A stretch of 64,000 nucleotides of DNA. Origin: DASXRC01 sp036506495. Lineage in GTDB: Bacteria > Actinomycetota > Actinomycetes > Mycobacteriales > Micromonosporaceae. Shown piece after piece: positions 35,306 to 43,886 of the stretch (its first letter is position 1; every line of letters begins with the position of its first letter). Below the pieces are notes generated by a model. It was not told the origin of the DNA. It did not search any database and saw only the letters and a program-made list of their open reading frames with translations. The stretch is taken from NCBI GenBank assembly GCA_036506495.1, contig DASXRQ010000199.1, positions 28,684-92,683 on the forward strand. The letters are read 5' to 3'. Made by a program: the position numbers and the translations under genes.

Positions 35306-35740
35306 ATGCGTATCAGCGACATACTGCGCGTGAAGGGACGGGACGTCGTCACTGTCCCCCCGGACACCGACATCCGGCGACTTCTCGCCGTGCTGGCCGA
35401 GCACCGGATCGGCGCCGTAGTGGTGTCGCGGGATGGCGACTCCGTCGACGGCATAGCCAGCGAGCGCGACGTCGTCCGAGCGCTCGCGGCGCACGGGGAG
35501 GCAGTGCTGTCCGAGCCGGTCACGGCGATCTACACGGCCGAGGTGCACACCGTCGAGCCAGACGCGGCCCTCGAGGACCTGATGCGGATCATGACCGATC
35601 GCCGGATACGGCATCTGCCGGTCGTCCGCGACGGTGCCCTGTGCGGCATCGTCAGCATCGGCGACATCGTCAAGAACCGGATCGATGAGCTGGAGACCGA
35701 ACGCACCGCGTTGACGCACTACATCGCCGGTGACCGCTGA
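35306..35740 (+). CDS. CBS-domain protein
   Basis: 144 residues containing a pair of CBS motifs: ILRVKGRDVVTVPPDTDIRRLLAVLAEHRIGAVVVS and VTAIYTAEVHTVEPDAALEDLMRIMTDRRIRHLPVV, each followed by a GI(V/A)S(I/E) turn. Such stand-alone pairs bind adenine nucleotides or NAD as sensors. ATG 35306 has GGGAGG 4 bases upstream. No catalytic domain is attached and the partner is unknown. Confidence 0.9.
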   Translation: MRISDILRVKGRDVVTVPPDTDIRRLLAVLAEHRIGAVVVSRDGDSVDGIASERDVVRALAAHGEAVLSEPVTAIYTAEVHTVEPDAALEDLMRIMTDRRIRHLPVVRDGALCGIVSIGDIVKNRIDELETERTALTHYIAGDR

Positions 35741-36426
35741 GGATCGGATGGGGTGTACGCGCCGCGGAAGAAGCCGCGGACCCGCTCGCCGATGCCGAGG
35801 TTGTGGTCGAATGTCGTCGGCCGGGTCGGCGAGCTGGTGTCGAAGCCGACGAAGATGTCGTCGCGCCGGCCGCAGTTGGGGTCGTACACCCGCACGGTGA
35901 CCGTGGTGCCGACTCGCTCGTAGCCGACGGCGAGCACCTGATGGTTCAGCGCCAGGTCCCGCGGATCCCGCGAGGCCGCCGTGACCACGCCGAGCGGCAC
36001 CGGCATGCCACGGTCGAGATCTCTCGCGACCTGCGGCCACTGGACCCTGATCGTGCGCCAGGCGAGGCCGCGTTAGATGAGGACGCGTCGGCCGAACATC
36101 GTGAAGCTGGAGTCACCGTCGGGAAGGTTCATCCACTGGTAGTACTGGACGACCCCGGCCGGAACATGCCAGGAGTCCACCAGGCGGTGCACGAGGTAGC
36201 CGTAGAGCGCGTCGCCCGCTGCCGGCTGCTCCGGCGACGCGACCTGGCCGGCCTGCCAGTAATCGAGCGCCGCGAAGACCATCCCGCCGCACAGGCCGGC
36301 GGCGGCGTCGCCGAGGTGGATCGTTCCGAACGGCGTGGACAAGGAGACTGCCGGCTGGCTCGGCCACTCGTTGACGAACGCGAAGCCGTTGCGGGATGGC
36401 AGAAAGCTGTCCGGCATGGTCCTCAC
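35719..36426 (-). pseudogene. Papain-like cysteine-protease-family gene interrupted by an in-frame TAA
   Basis: One continuous frame runs from ATG 36426 to 35719 except for a TAA at 36073-36075. The first 117 residues hold GLCGGMVFAALDYW with a likely catalytic Cys46. After the stop, the same frame continues RGLAWRTIRVQW and LALNHQVLAVGYE, with the likely catalytic His, and VYDPNCG, so the two halves together make one papain/C39-like fold. Either the gene is a recent pseudogene, the stop is a sequencing error, or it is read through. A restart at 36006 would lack the Cys half. Confidence 0.65.
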
Positions 36427-36439
36427 CCTCCGGCCATGG

Positions 36440-37762
36440 TCAGTGCGGCAGCGCGTCCGCGATCTCCGCGAGAGCGGTCTTGAGAACGTCGTAGCCGGCG
36501 TCCGTGATCTTGTGTTGGCGGTGCAGTTTGACCACTCGGTCGGCGGTAATCTGCAGCGTGTTCGATGCGGCGGTGGGTTGGTTGGCGGCCACGGAATGCG
36601 CGGCGTCGCCCAGCCGGCGGTCGAGCTCCTGGGCGGACCGCGAGGTCAGCTCGCCGTCCTGGACGAGCCGCGGGAGGCGGCTGCGGAGTGCGGCGATGAG
36701 TTGAGCGGCGCGCGTCGCCCGCGTCGGCGACGCGGTTGGCGTCGGTGACGGTGACGGCGACGGCGACGCATCTGGCGTGGCGGTCGGCTCGGTCACGGTT
36801 TCGCTGATTGTGGGCACTGCGGGCGGGGACGGCGCGGCCGCTGGGCGGCCGCGGTCACGCGAGGCGAGAGCGACCGTCAGCATGATGATCAGTACGACGA
36901 GCGCAGCCGCGGCCAGAATCGCGGCACGCCGCCAACGGCTCGGTCCCGCCGCGGTCCCGGAGTGCCGCGCCCGACCGAGGGCAGCCGTCGGCGTGGACGC
37001 CGAATCCGGGGTCCGCAGCAGGCGCCGCCCGACCTCCTCGGCGCTCAGCGCTGGACCGAACGGGGTGGCCGGATTGGCGGCGAGGAGCTGGCCGACGAGC
37101 ATGGCCAGCTCGGGAGAGACGTCCGGGCGCTGGTCGCGCAGGGCCGGCTCGGCACCCTGGTCCGCGATGGGCGGCGGACCGCCCGCGAGCATCAGATAAA
37201 GCAGCCAACCCACCGCGTACAGGTCCGTGCGCGGATCGTTCGGGGTTTCCGCGCGCACGTGGGCGATGCCGAAGCCACCCACCTTCACGACGCCGTCCGG
37301 GCCGAGCAGGACGTCGTCGGGCCCGAGGTCCCGGTGGACCACGCCCGCGGCGTGCGCCGCCGCCAGGGCCGCGCAGATCTGCGCCGCGATGTCCACGGCC
37401 CGATCCGCCGGCAGGGGCCCCGCCTCGAGGACCGTCGCCAGCGACGGGCCCTGGACAAGCTCGAGCACCTGGTACGCGCGACCTCGGTCGAGTCCCGCGT
37501 CGTAGACCGCGACGGTATTCGGATGCGCCAGGCCGGCGACCGCGCGGGCCTCGGCGTCGAGTCGCCGCAGCGCGACCGGGTCATCGAGCGCGGAAATGGA
37601 GAACATCCGCACCGCGACGGGTTGGTCACGATGCACGTCGCGTGCCGACCATACCTCCGACACCGCGTCGCGGCCGAGCATCTGTTCGAGCTGGAAGCGG
37701 TCGCCCAGGAGCGTCGGCACGACCGACATCCTGCCAGAGCCGCGGGCTGGCAACCGTGCCAT
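36440..37762 (-). CDS. Ser/Thr protein kinase-like membrane protein, predicted pseudokinase
   Basis: 440 residues. A kinase-fold domain occupies about 18-250, then one membrane helix (about 281-300), a Pro/Ser/Thr linker and a C-terminal helical extracellular domain. Key catalytic residues are changed: the beta-3 Lys is Arg52 (VAVRMF), the glycine loop is LGRDAVSEVW, the HRD loop reads HRDLGPDD with the metal-binding Asn replaced by Asp150, and DFG is GFG (163-165). It probably cannot phosphorylate and may act as a scaffold or sensor. ATG 37762 is supported by GGAGG 5 bases upstream. Confidence 0.88.
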   Translation of the reverse strand: MARLPARGSGRMSVVPTLLGDRFQLEQMLGRDAVSEVWSARDVHRDQPVAVRMFSISALDDPVALRRLDAEARAVAGLAHPNTVAVYDAGLDRGRAYQVLELVQGPSLATVLEAGPLPADRAVDIAAQICAALAAAHAAGVVHRDLGPDDVLLGPDGVVKVGGFGIAHVRAETPNDPRTDLYAVGWLLYLMLAGGPPPIADQGAEPALRDQRPDVSPELAMLVGQLLAANPATPFGPALSAEEVGRRLLRTPDSASTPTAALGRARHSGTAAGPSRWRRAAILAAAALVVLIIMLTVALASRDRGRPAAAPSPPAVPTISETVTEPTATPDASPSPSPSPTPTASPTRATRAAQLIAALRSRLPRLVQDGELTSRSAQELDRRLGDAAHSVAANQPTAASNTLQITADRVVKLHRQHKITDAGYDVLKTALAEIADALPH

Positions 37763-37910
37763 ACGACCTCCGGGGTTAACCCTGATCGCGGTCGGGGTCG
37801 CGGCGGCCGAACTCTTCGGGGACGAGGGCGGGTCGTTCCCGGATGTCGAGGAGTCCGGCCGTCCCTAGCGTCGGTGCCATTCAGGAATCTCACCGGAGGG
37901 GGAGCCTCAG

Positions 37911-40157
37911 ATGGTCAGGCGACCGATGACGGTACGGGTGGCACGGTGGAGCGCCGAGCACCCGTGGCGTGCCATGGCGCTGTGGGTCGTGTTCGTGGCC
38001 GTGTGCTTCATGGGGGGCACGATGGCCGGCCTGAACCAGGCCACCGACGCCGATCAGCGCATCGGCGAGGCCGGCCGGGCCGACGCCATCGCGTCGGCGG
38101 GCACGTTCGATAACGCCGCGGTCGACAACGTGCTGATCACCGCCCGCACGGGCGCGCTCGACCCGGCGGCGGCGCGCGCGGCCGCCGCCGACGCCACGAG
38201 CCGGCTGCGGGTTCTGCCCGACGTGGCCACGGTCGCCGATCCGGTGTTGGCCCGGAACGGCAGGGCGCTGCTCGTGCCGATCACGATGACCGGTGACCCG
38301 GAGAAGGCCAGCAACCGCGTGCAGCCGTTGCTCGACGCCACGGCGGCGGCCCAGGTCGCGCACCCCTACCTGCGGGTCGAGGAGGTGGGCGGTCCGTCGA
38401 TCGGCAAGGCTCTCGACGACACGCTGGGCAAGGACTTCAAGCGCGCCGAGGTGCTGAGCCTGCCGGTGACGCTCGCCATTCTCGTGGTGGCGTTCGGTGC
38501 GCTGATCGCCGCCGGTGTACCGGTGCTGCTTGCGGTCTCGTCCGTGGGCGCGGCGATGGGCCTGTCGACCTTGGCCTCCCATCTGGTGCCGGCGACCGAC
38601 GTGACCAGCAGCGTCATCCTGCTGATCGGCATGGCGGTCGGAGTGGACTACTCGCTGTTCTATGTGCGGCGAGAACGTGAAGAGCGGGCGAAGGGCAGGT
38701 CCGGGCTGGACGCGGTGGAGATCGCCGCCGAGACGTCGGGGCATGCGGTCGTCGTCTCCGGCCTCGCCGTGTCCATCGCGATGGCGGGCCTGTTCCTCGC
38801 CGGTGACATCGTGTTCTCCTCGCTGGCGGTCGGATCGATCCTCGTGGTCGCCGTCGCCGTGCTCGGGTCGCTTACCGCGCTGCCCGCATTGCTGGCGAAG
38901 CTCGGCCGGTGGGTTGACCGGCCGCGGGTGCCCGTGCTGTGGCGGCTGACCACGCGGCGTACCGGACCCGACGGCCGGCCCACGCCGGCCCGGTTCTGGC
39001 CGGCGGTGCTGCGCCCGGCGTTGCGGTCGCCGCGGGCGACGCTCGTGATCTCGGTCGCGCTGCTGCTCGCGCTCGCGGCGCCGGCGCTCGGGATGAAGCT
39101 GAAGTTTCCCGGCATGGAGGACCTGCCGCGCACCACGGCGGCCATGCGGGCCTACGACCGGCTGACCGCGGCGTTCCCGAGCACCGGCACCACGCACGAG
39201 GTCGCCGTGCGCGTGCCCGCCGGGGAGGGTGGCGCGGCACGGACGGCACTCACCGACCTGGCCCGGCGGGCGGCGGCGAACCCGCTGTTCGCGCCCCTGG
39301 AGGCGGACGGTCCGGGCCTCAGGGTGTCCGCCGACGGGCGGGTGGCCGTGCTCGACGTGGCGACGCCATACGCCAGCCGCACCGACGAGGCCCGCGAGTC
39401 GCTCCAGGTCCTGCGCGACGACCTGGCGCCGGCGACGGTCGGCACGGTGCCCGGCGCCGAGTACGCGGTCGGCGGCGACGTCGCGGCAAGCCAGGACTAC
39501 GCCGCGCATGTCTGGAGCAAGCTGCCCATCGTCGTGGGCTTCGTGCTGATCCTGACGTTCCTGGTGATGACGCTGACGTTCCGGTCGGTGGTGATCGCGC
39601 TGACGTCGATCGCGTTGAACCTGCTGTCGGCCGCGGCGGCGTACGGCTTGGTGGTGCTGGTCTTCCAGGGCACGTGGGCCGAGGGTCTGCTCGGCTTCAC
39701 CTCGATGGGCGCCGTCGTGTCCTGGTTGCCGCTGTTCCTGTTCGTCGTCCTCTTCGGACTGTCCATGGACTACCACGTGTTCGTCGTGAGCCGGATCCGT
39801 GAGGCCGCGAGTCAGGGCATGCCGACGCGGGACGCCGTCGCGCAGGGCATCACCTCGTCGGCCGGCGTGGTGAGCAGCGCGGCGATCGTCATGGTTGGCG
39901 TGTTCTCGATCTTCGCGACGCTGAGCACGGTGGACATGAAGCAGCTCGGGATCGGGCTCGCGGCGGCGATCCTGCTGGACGCCACGATCATCCGCGCGGT
40001 CGTGCTGCCGTCGCTGATGACGATGCTCGGCCGGGCGAACTGGTGGGCGCCGCGATTCCTGCACCCGCGGCCGGGGACGGCGGCGGCGACGGCGACGGAG
40101 CAGAGGCAGCCGGAAATGGCCGGCGCGGGCATGACCCGCGGCGCACCGGGGAATTGA
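37911..40157 (+). CDS. MMPL/RND-family membrane transporter
   Basis: 748 residues with the duplicated MMPL layout; LIGMAVGVDYSLFYVRREREE and LFGLSMDYHVFVVSRIREA mark the two membrane blocks. Substrate unknown; it is only distantly similar to the MMPL protein encoded at 32010-34151. The ATG follows a strong purine-rich RBS (GGAGGGGGAG). The divergent neighbour is the pseudokinase. Confidence 0.93.
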   Translation: MVRRPMTVRVARWSAEHPWRAMALWVVFVAVCFMGGTMAGLNQATDADQRIGEAGRADAIASAGTFDNAAVDNVLITARTGALDPAAARAAAADATSRLRVLPDVATVADPVLARNGRALLVPITMTGDPEKASNRVQPLLDATAAAQVAHPYLRVEEVGGPSIGKALDDTLGKDFKRAEVLSLPVTLAILVVAFGALIAAGVPVLLAVSSVGAAMGLSTLASHLVPATDVTSSVILLIGMAVGVDYSLFYVRREREERAKGRSGLDAVEIAAETSGHAVVVSGLAVSIAMAGLFLAGDIVFSSLAVGSILVVAVAVLGSLTALPALLAKLGRWVDRPRVPVLWRLTTRRTGPDGRPTPARFWPAVLRPALRSPRATLVISVALLLALAAPALGMKLKFPGMEDLPRTTAAMRAYDRLTAAFPSTGTTHEVAVRVPAGEGGAARTALTDLARRAAANPLFAPLEADGPGLRVSADGRVAVLDVATPYASRTDEARESLQVLRDDLAPATVGTVPGAEYAVGGDVAASQDYAAHVWSKLPIVVGFVLILTFLVMTLTFRSVVIALTSIALNLLSAAAAYGLVVLVFQGTWAEGLLGFTSMGAVVSWLPLFLFVVLFGLSMDYHVFVVSRIREAASQGMPTRDAVAQGITSSAGVVSSAAIVMVGVFSIFATLSTVDMKQLGIGLAAAILLDATIIRAVVLPSLMTMLGRANWWAPRFLHPRPGTAAATATEQRQPEMAGAGMTRGAPGN

Positions 40158-40163
40158 GGGGGG

Positions 40164-40514
40164 ATGGCCACGTACTCGGTCAACGAGGCGGCCGTGGCCC
40201 GCGCCCGACGGCTCATCGACGCCCGACAGTACGTGTTGAACAGCGACTGGGGTGAGGTCCAGCCCGGCGCGAAGGCCCAGAACGCCTTCTTGCGGTCACA
40301 CTCCTGGGAGGAGTACGCCGAGTGGCACCTCGGGCTCACCCAGGGCGCGGCGGACGAGACGAAGGCCAGGTACGCGTTCGTCTACGGCGACTTCCGGCGG
40401 ATTCACCGCACCGGCTTGATCGCGTGTGTGTACCGGGCGGAGGAGTGGCGGCACAAGGCCATCGAGCTCGCCGCGTTCGACCTCTTGCAGCACCTCGACA
40501 AGACGAGCGGCTAG
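40164..40514 (+). CDS. Conserved actinobacterial protein of unknown function
   Basis: 116 residues, 6 bases after the MMPL stop, so probably cotranscribed. Features are an N-terminal helix (VNEAAVARARRLIDARQYVL), then SWEEYAEWHLGLTQGAADETKARYAFVYGDFRRIHRTGLIACVYRAEEWRHKAIELAAFDLLQ, rich in Trp, Tyr and His. I recall similar small proteins in many actinomycetes but no assigned function. No signal peptide or membrane helix. Confidence 0.75.
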   Translation: MATYSVNEAAVARARRLIDARQYVLNSDWGEVQPGAKAQNAFLRSHSWEEYAEWHLGLTQGAADETKARYAFVYGDFRRIHRTGLIACVYRAEEWRHKAIELAAFDLLQHLDKTSG

Positions 40515-40530
40515 CCCGGCGCGGGCCGGT

Positions 40531-41301
40531 TCACCGCGCGGTCCAGCCGCCGTCGATGAGGATCGTTTCGCCGGTGACGAGCGACGCGGCTGGGGAGGCG
40601 AGGAACACCACCACGCCGGCCACCTCCATCGGTGCGCCGATGCGGTGAAGCGCCGCGATGCGCTCCAGGATCTCGGCGCGCATCGCCGGGTCGGCCAGCG
40701 CCCCGGCGGTGCCGGGCGTCTCGATGAAGGTGGGAGCCACCCCGTTGACCGTGATCCCGTACTGGCCCCATTCGACCGCCAGGCACTTGGTCAGGTGAGC
40801 GATCGCGGCCTTCGTCATGCAGTACACCGACTCGCCGGGCAGCGCCACGAAGCCAGCCTGCGAGCTGAGGTTCACGATCCGGCCGTACCCCTGCTTGATC
40901 ATCACTCGACCCGCGGCCTGGCTGGCGAAGAACGTGCCCTTGAGGTTCACCTCAACCGTGAGATCGAAGTCCTCCTCCCGGACCTGCTCGGCCGGATTCT
41001 CCGGGCCCAACCCGGCGTTGTTCACCAGGATGTCCAGCCGGCCGAGCTCCGCCACGGTCCGGTCGACGGCCGCGAACACCTCCGCCGTGCGTCGGACGTC
41101 CATCTGTACCGGGAGCGCGCGGCGGCCGAGCGTCTCCACCTCGCCCACCAGGTCTGTGCCCGCGCTGGCATCGCGGAGCCCGAGCGCCACGTCGGCGCCG
41201 GCGCGGGCGAGCGCGAGCGCGACGGCCCGCCCGATGCCGCGCGCCGCGCCGGTGACGAGCGCGACCCGGCCCTCCACGTCGAAGCGCGGGAAGGTGTCCA
41301 T
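40531..41301 (-). CDS. Short-chain dehydrogenase/reductase
   Basis: 256 residues, a classical SDR: TGAARGIG cofactor loop, NNAG, catalytic Ser in VNLSSQ and YCMTK (Tyr-x3-Lys), ending in SPAASLVTGETILIDGGW. It resembles FabG or sugar/polyol dehydrogenases. It starts 8 bases after the ROK regulator gene stop on the same strand, so it probably belongs to the sugar-utilisation locus; the substrate is unknown. Confidence 0.92.
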   Translation of the reverse strand: MDTFPRFDVEGRVALVTGAARGIGRAVALALARAGADVALGLRDASAGTDLVGEVETLGRRALPVQMDVRRTAEVFAAVDRTVAELGRLDILVNNAGLGPENPAEQVREEDFDLTVEVNLKGTFFASQAAGRVMIKQGYGRIVNLSSQAGFVALPGESVYCMTKAAIAHLTKCLAVEWGQYGITVNGVAPTFIETPGTAGALADPAMRAEILERIAALHRIGAPMEVAGVVVFLASPAASLVTGETILIDGGWTAR

Positions 41302-41309
41302 GGAGCCTC

Positions 41310-42485
41310 CTATCCGCCGTTGGGGACGCCGAGGTTCTGCACCAATTCGGTGCGGGCGGCATCAAGCGCGACCTTCAGGGCGCCGGTCAGCGATGCCGCC
41401 TCACCGAGGGCGCTGGTCTCGATGCGGGGCGGGAACGGCACGTGGCTGTTGACGATCTCCCGGACGATGGGCAGCAGCATCGCGTTGCTGCCGACGCCAC
41501 CTCCGATCACCACCAGCTCCGGGTCGAAGACGGCGCACGCGCTGGCCACGGTGAGCCCGAGCTGGCGAGCCTCGGCCTCGACGAGCTCGATCGCCACGGG
41601 TACGCCGGCGGCGGCCTGGGAGAACAGCGCCTCAACCGTGGTGGGGCGGGCCCCCGGCCAGTTCCGGTGCGCCTTGACCGACGCGAGGATGCCGTACCCC
41701 CCGGCCTCGGCGGCGAGGGGCTCCTTGCCGTGCCCGCTTCGCTGCGCGGACGGGACCGAGCCCGGCAGCGGCAGATAGGCCACCTCGCCGGCGGCGCCGT
41801 GTGCCCCGCGCACCAGCTGTCCGTCGTTTACCAGGCCCATGCCGATGCCGGCGCCGACCGCGAGGAACGCGAACGTCCTCGCCGAGCGGGCGTGGCCCCG
41901 CCAGTGCTCGCCCAACGCCGCGAGGTTGACGTTGTTGTCCAGCACGATCGGTGCCTCGATGCGCGACTCCAGCGGGGTGAGCAGGTCGAACGGGCCGTCC
42001 TCGCCGAGGTTGTGGCCGATGGACATGGTGCGGCCGTCGGCGTGGATGACGCCGGGCGCCGAGACGCCGACGCGGCGCAGCGGACCGAACCGTCCGTCGA
42101 CCGCGCGCGTGGCCGTGCCGACCATGCGCGCCGCCTGGCCCGCGATGGCGCGCGCGCCGGTGCCCTTCGTCGCCTGCCGGTGCTCGAACTGCACCGCCCC
42201 ACCCATGTCGGCCGCCGCGACGCGCACGTTGTCGCCGCCGATGTCCACCGCGACGAGGTAGCCGACGGTGGGGGCGAGGCGGTAGTACGTCGGCGTGCGA
42301 CCGGGCCGGCCGCGCCGTACGCCGACGTCGACGATCAGCTCGTTGTCGACGAGCCGGCGGATCGCCTCGGAGATCGTTGGCCTAGACAGTCTGGTCCGCT
42401 CCGCCAGCTCGGGACGGGTCATCGGCACGCTGTCGAGCAACGCGGTAAGCACGCTGCGTTCGGACGTGTCGACCGGGACGGACAT
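41310..42485 (-). CDS. ROK-family transcriptional regulator
   Basis: 391 residues from ATG 42485 (GGAGCG upstream). An N-terminal winged helix (SVLTALLDSVPMTRPELAERTRLSRPTISEAIRRL) precedes a ROK sugar-kinase fold (VAVDIGGDNVRVA, GAGIGMGLVNDGQLVRGAHGAAGEVAYLP). The usual ROK zinc motif CxCGxxGC is missing in the following segment. It is divergent from a sugar ABC importer operon and likely represses it; the inducer is probably an amino-sugar derivative, inferred from the locus. Confidence 0.92.
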   Translation of the reverse strand: MSVPVDTSERSVLTALLDSVPMTRPELAERTRLSRPTISEAIRRLVDNELIVDVGVRRGRPGRTPTYYRLAPTVGYLVAVDIGGDNVRVAAADMGGAVQFEHRQATKGTGARAIAGQAARMVGTATRAVDGRFGPLRRVGVSAPGVIHADGRTMSIGHNLGEDGPFDLLTPLESRIEAPIVLDNNVNLAALGEHWRGHARSARTFAFLAVGAGIGMGLVNDGQLVRGAHGAAGEVAYLPLPGSVPSAQRSGHGKEPLAAEAGGYGILASVKAHRNWPGARPTTVEALFSQAAAGVPVAIELVEAEARQLGLTVASACAVFDPELVVIGGGVGSNAMLLPIVREIVNSHVPFPPRIETSALGEAASLTGALKVALDAARTELVQNLGVPNGG

Positions 42486-42543
42486 GTTATCGCTCCTTCG
42501 CCAACGCGACCTTGACCCAGGACCGCGGACCGAGTACAAGTTT

Positions 42544-42561
42544 GTTAAGCAGCCTAATTAA
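42544..42561. promoter_or_regulatory. Candidate ROK operator upstream of the sugar importer
   Basis: GTTAAGCAGCCTAATTAA, an AT-rich imperfect palindrome in an otherwise GC-rich interval, about 20 bases before the importer start and about 60 bases before the ROK start. Its first ten bases recur upstream of the hexosaminidase gene (51196-51214, reverse strand). Confidence 0.45.
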
Positions 42562-42581
42562 AAGTTGCCCGGGAGGCGACC

Positions 42582-43886
42582 ATGTCAGAGCAGATCGGCG
42601 GGCTGTCCAGACGAAACCTCCTTCGGTTATCGGCGATCGCTGGTGCCGGCGTGGCGCTGGGCGCTTGCGATGTGGGCGGAAACGAGAAGACCGGTGGCGG
42701 GGGAGGGAGTGGCGAAGGCAAGATCACCGCGCTGTTCATGAAGCAGGCGGGGTACTCCGAGGACGACATCCGCAAGATGACCACGGACTTCCAGACGGCC
42801 AACCCCAAGATCACTGTCGAGCCGACGTTCGTGGCGTACGAGGCGCTGCACGACAAGATTGTCGCCGCCGCGCCGGCCGGAACGTTCGACGTCGTGCTCA
42901 TCGACGTCATCTGGCCGGCGGAGTTCGGCACCAAGCGAATTGTCAACGATGTCACCGACCAGTTCCCGGCGTCCTGGAAGTCGGACATGCTCGGCGGTGC
43001 ACTGGCCACCGCGGTCTACCATGACCGCTACTACGGCGTGCCGTGGATCCTCGACACCAAGTACTTCTTCCACAACACCGAGATGCTCACGAAGGCCGGC
43101 GTCGATGCCGCGTCACTGTCCACATGGGACGGCGTCATGGCCGCCGCCCGTCAGCTGAAGGCCAAGAAGGTCGTCGAGTTCCCGCTGGTCTGGAGCTGGA
43201 AGCAGGCGGAGGCGCTCATCTGCGATTACACCCAACTGCTCGGGGCGTTCGGCGGCAAGTTCCTCTCCGAGGACGGCAAGCAGGTCCTGTTCAACACCGG
43301 CGGCGGCGTGCAGGCGCTCGAGTTCATGAAGCACTCGCTCGACGACAAGCTGACCAACCCCAACTCGGTCGAGTCGCTTGAGGAAGACGTCCGGAAGATC
43401 TTCTCCGACGGCCAGGCCGCGATGGCGCTGAACTGGACGTACATGTTCAACGCCGCCAACGATCCAGCGCAGTCCAAGATCGCCGGCAAGGTGGCCGTGG
43501 GACAAACGCCGGCCGGTCCGAGCGGCGCGCCCGGATGCAACGGCTCAATGGCGCTCTCGGTCACCTCCGGCAGCAAGAACCAGAAGGCCGCCTGGACGTA
43601 CGTCAGCTACATGACGAGCGCCGACGTGCAGAACAAGTTCGCCAAGAGCTCCTTGCCATGCTGGACCAAGTCGTACGACGACCAGCAGGTCATTTCGACT
43701 CTGCCCCAGGTCGTCGCCGTCGCCAAGAAGGCACTCGGCGACATGATCGTCCGGCCGCAGGTCCCCCGGTACAACGAGATCAGCCAGATCCTTCAGGCCG
43801 AGCTGCAAAACGCCCTGCTCGGCAAGAAGCAGCCCAAGAAGGCCCTGGACGACGCGGCCGGACAGGCCACCGGTCTGTTGGCGTGA
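42582..43886 (+). CDS. Sugar ABC transporter substrate-binding lipoprotein
   Basis: 434 residues. The N-terminus has a twin-arginine signal (SRRNLLRL) ending in a lipobox (ALGAC, Cys about 29). The mature part matches family 1 extracellular solute-binding proteins (FQTANPKITVEPTFVAYEALHDKIVAAAPAGTFDVVLIDVIW; WTYMFNAANDPAQS). It should deliver a sugar or oligosaccharide to the two permeases encoded next. The surrounding glucosaminidase, hexosaminidase and SIS genes point to chito- or chitosan-oligosaccharides. Confidence 0.94.
   Translation: MSEQIGGLSRRNLLRLSAIAGAGVALGACDVGGNEKTGGGGGSGEGKITALFMKQAGYSEDDIRKMTTDFQTANPKITVEPTFVAYEALHDKIVAAAPAGTFDVVLIDVIWPAEFGTKRIVNDVTDQFPASWKSDMLGGALATAVYHDRYYGVPWILDTKYFFHNTEMLTKAGVDAASLSTWDGVMAAARQLKAKKVVEFPLVWSWKQAEALICDYTQLLGAFGGKFLSEDGKQVLFNTGGGVQALEFMKHSLDDKLTNPNSVESLEEDVRKIFSDGQAAMALNWTYMFNAANDPAQSKIAGKVAVGQTPAGPSGAPGCNGSMALSVTSGSKNQKAAWTYVSYMTSADVQNKFAKSSLPCWTKSYDDQQVISTLPQVVAVAKKALGDMIVRPQVPRYNEISQILQAELQNALLGKKQPKKALDDAAGQATGLLA

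Noticed and set aside
35719..36006. Independent small gene starting at 36006
   Set aside because: It is in the same frame as the sequence before TAA 36073 and supplies the second half of the same fold, so it is treated as part of an interrupted gene.
37890..40064. Minus-strand open frame opposite the second MMPL gene
   Set aside because: Composition is an Arg/His/Gln-rich mirror of the membrane helices; the plus strand has clear MMPL motifs and RBS.
40514..40526. Short GC hairpin between convergent genes
   Set aside because: Only a 5-bp stem with a 3-base loop and no further support; expected by chance in this GC content.
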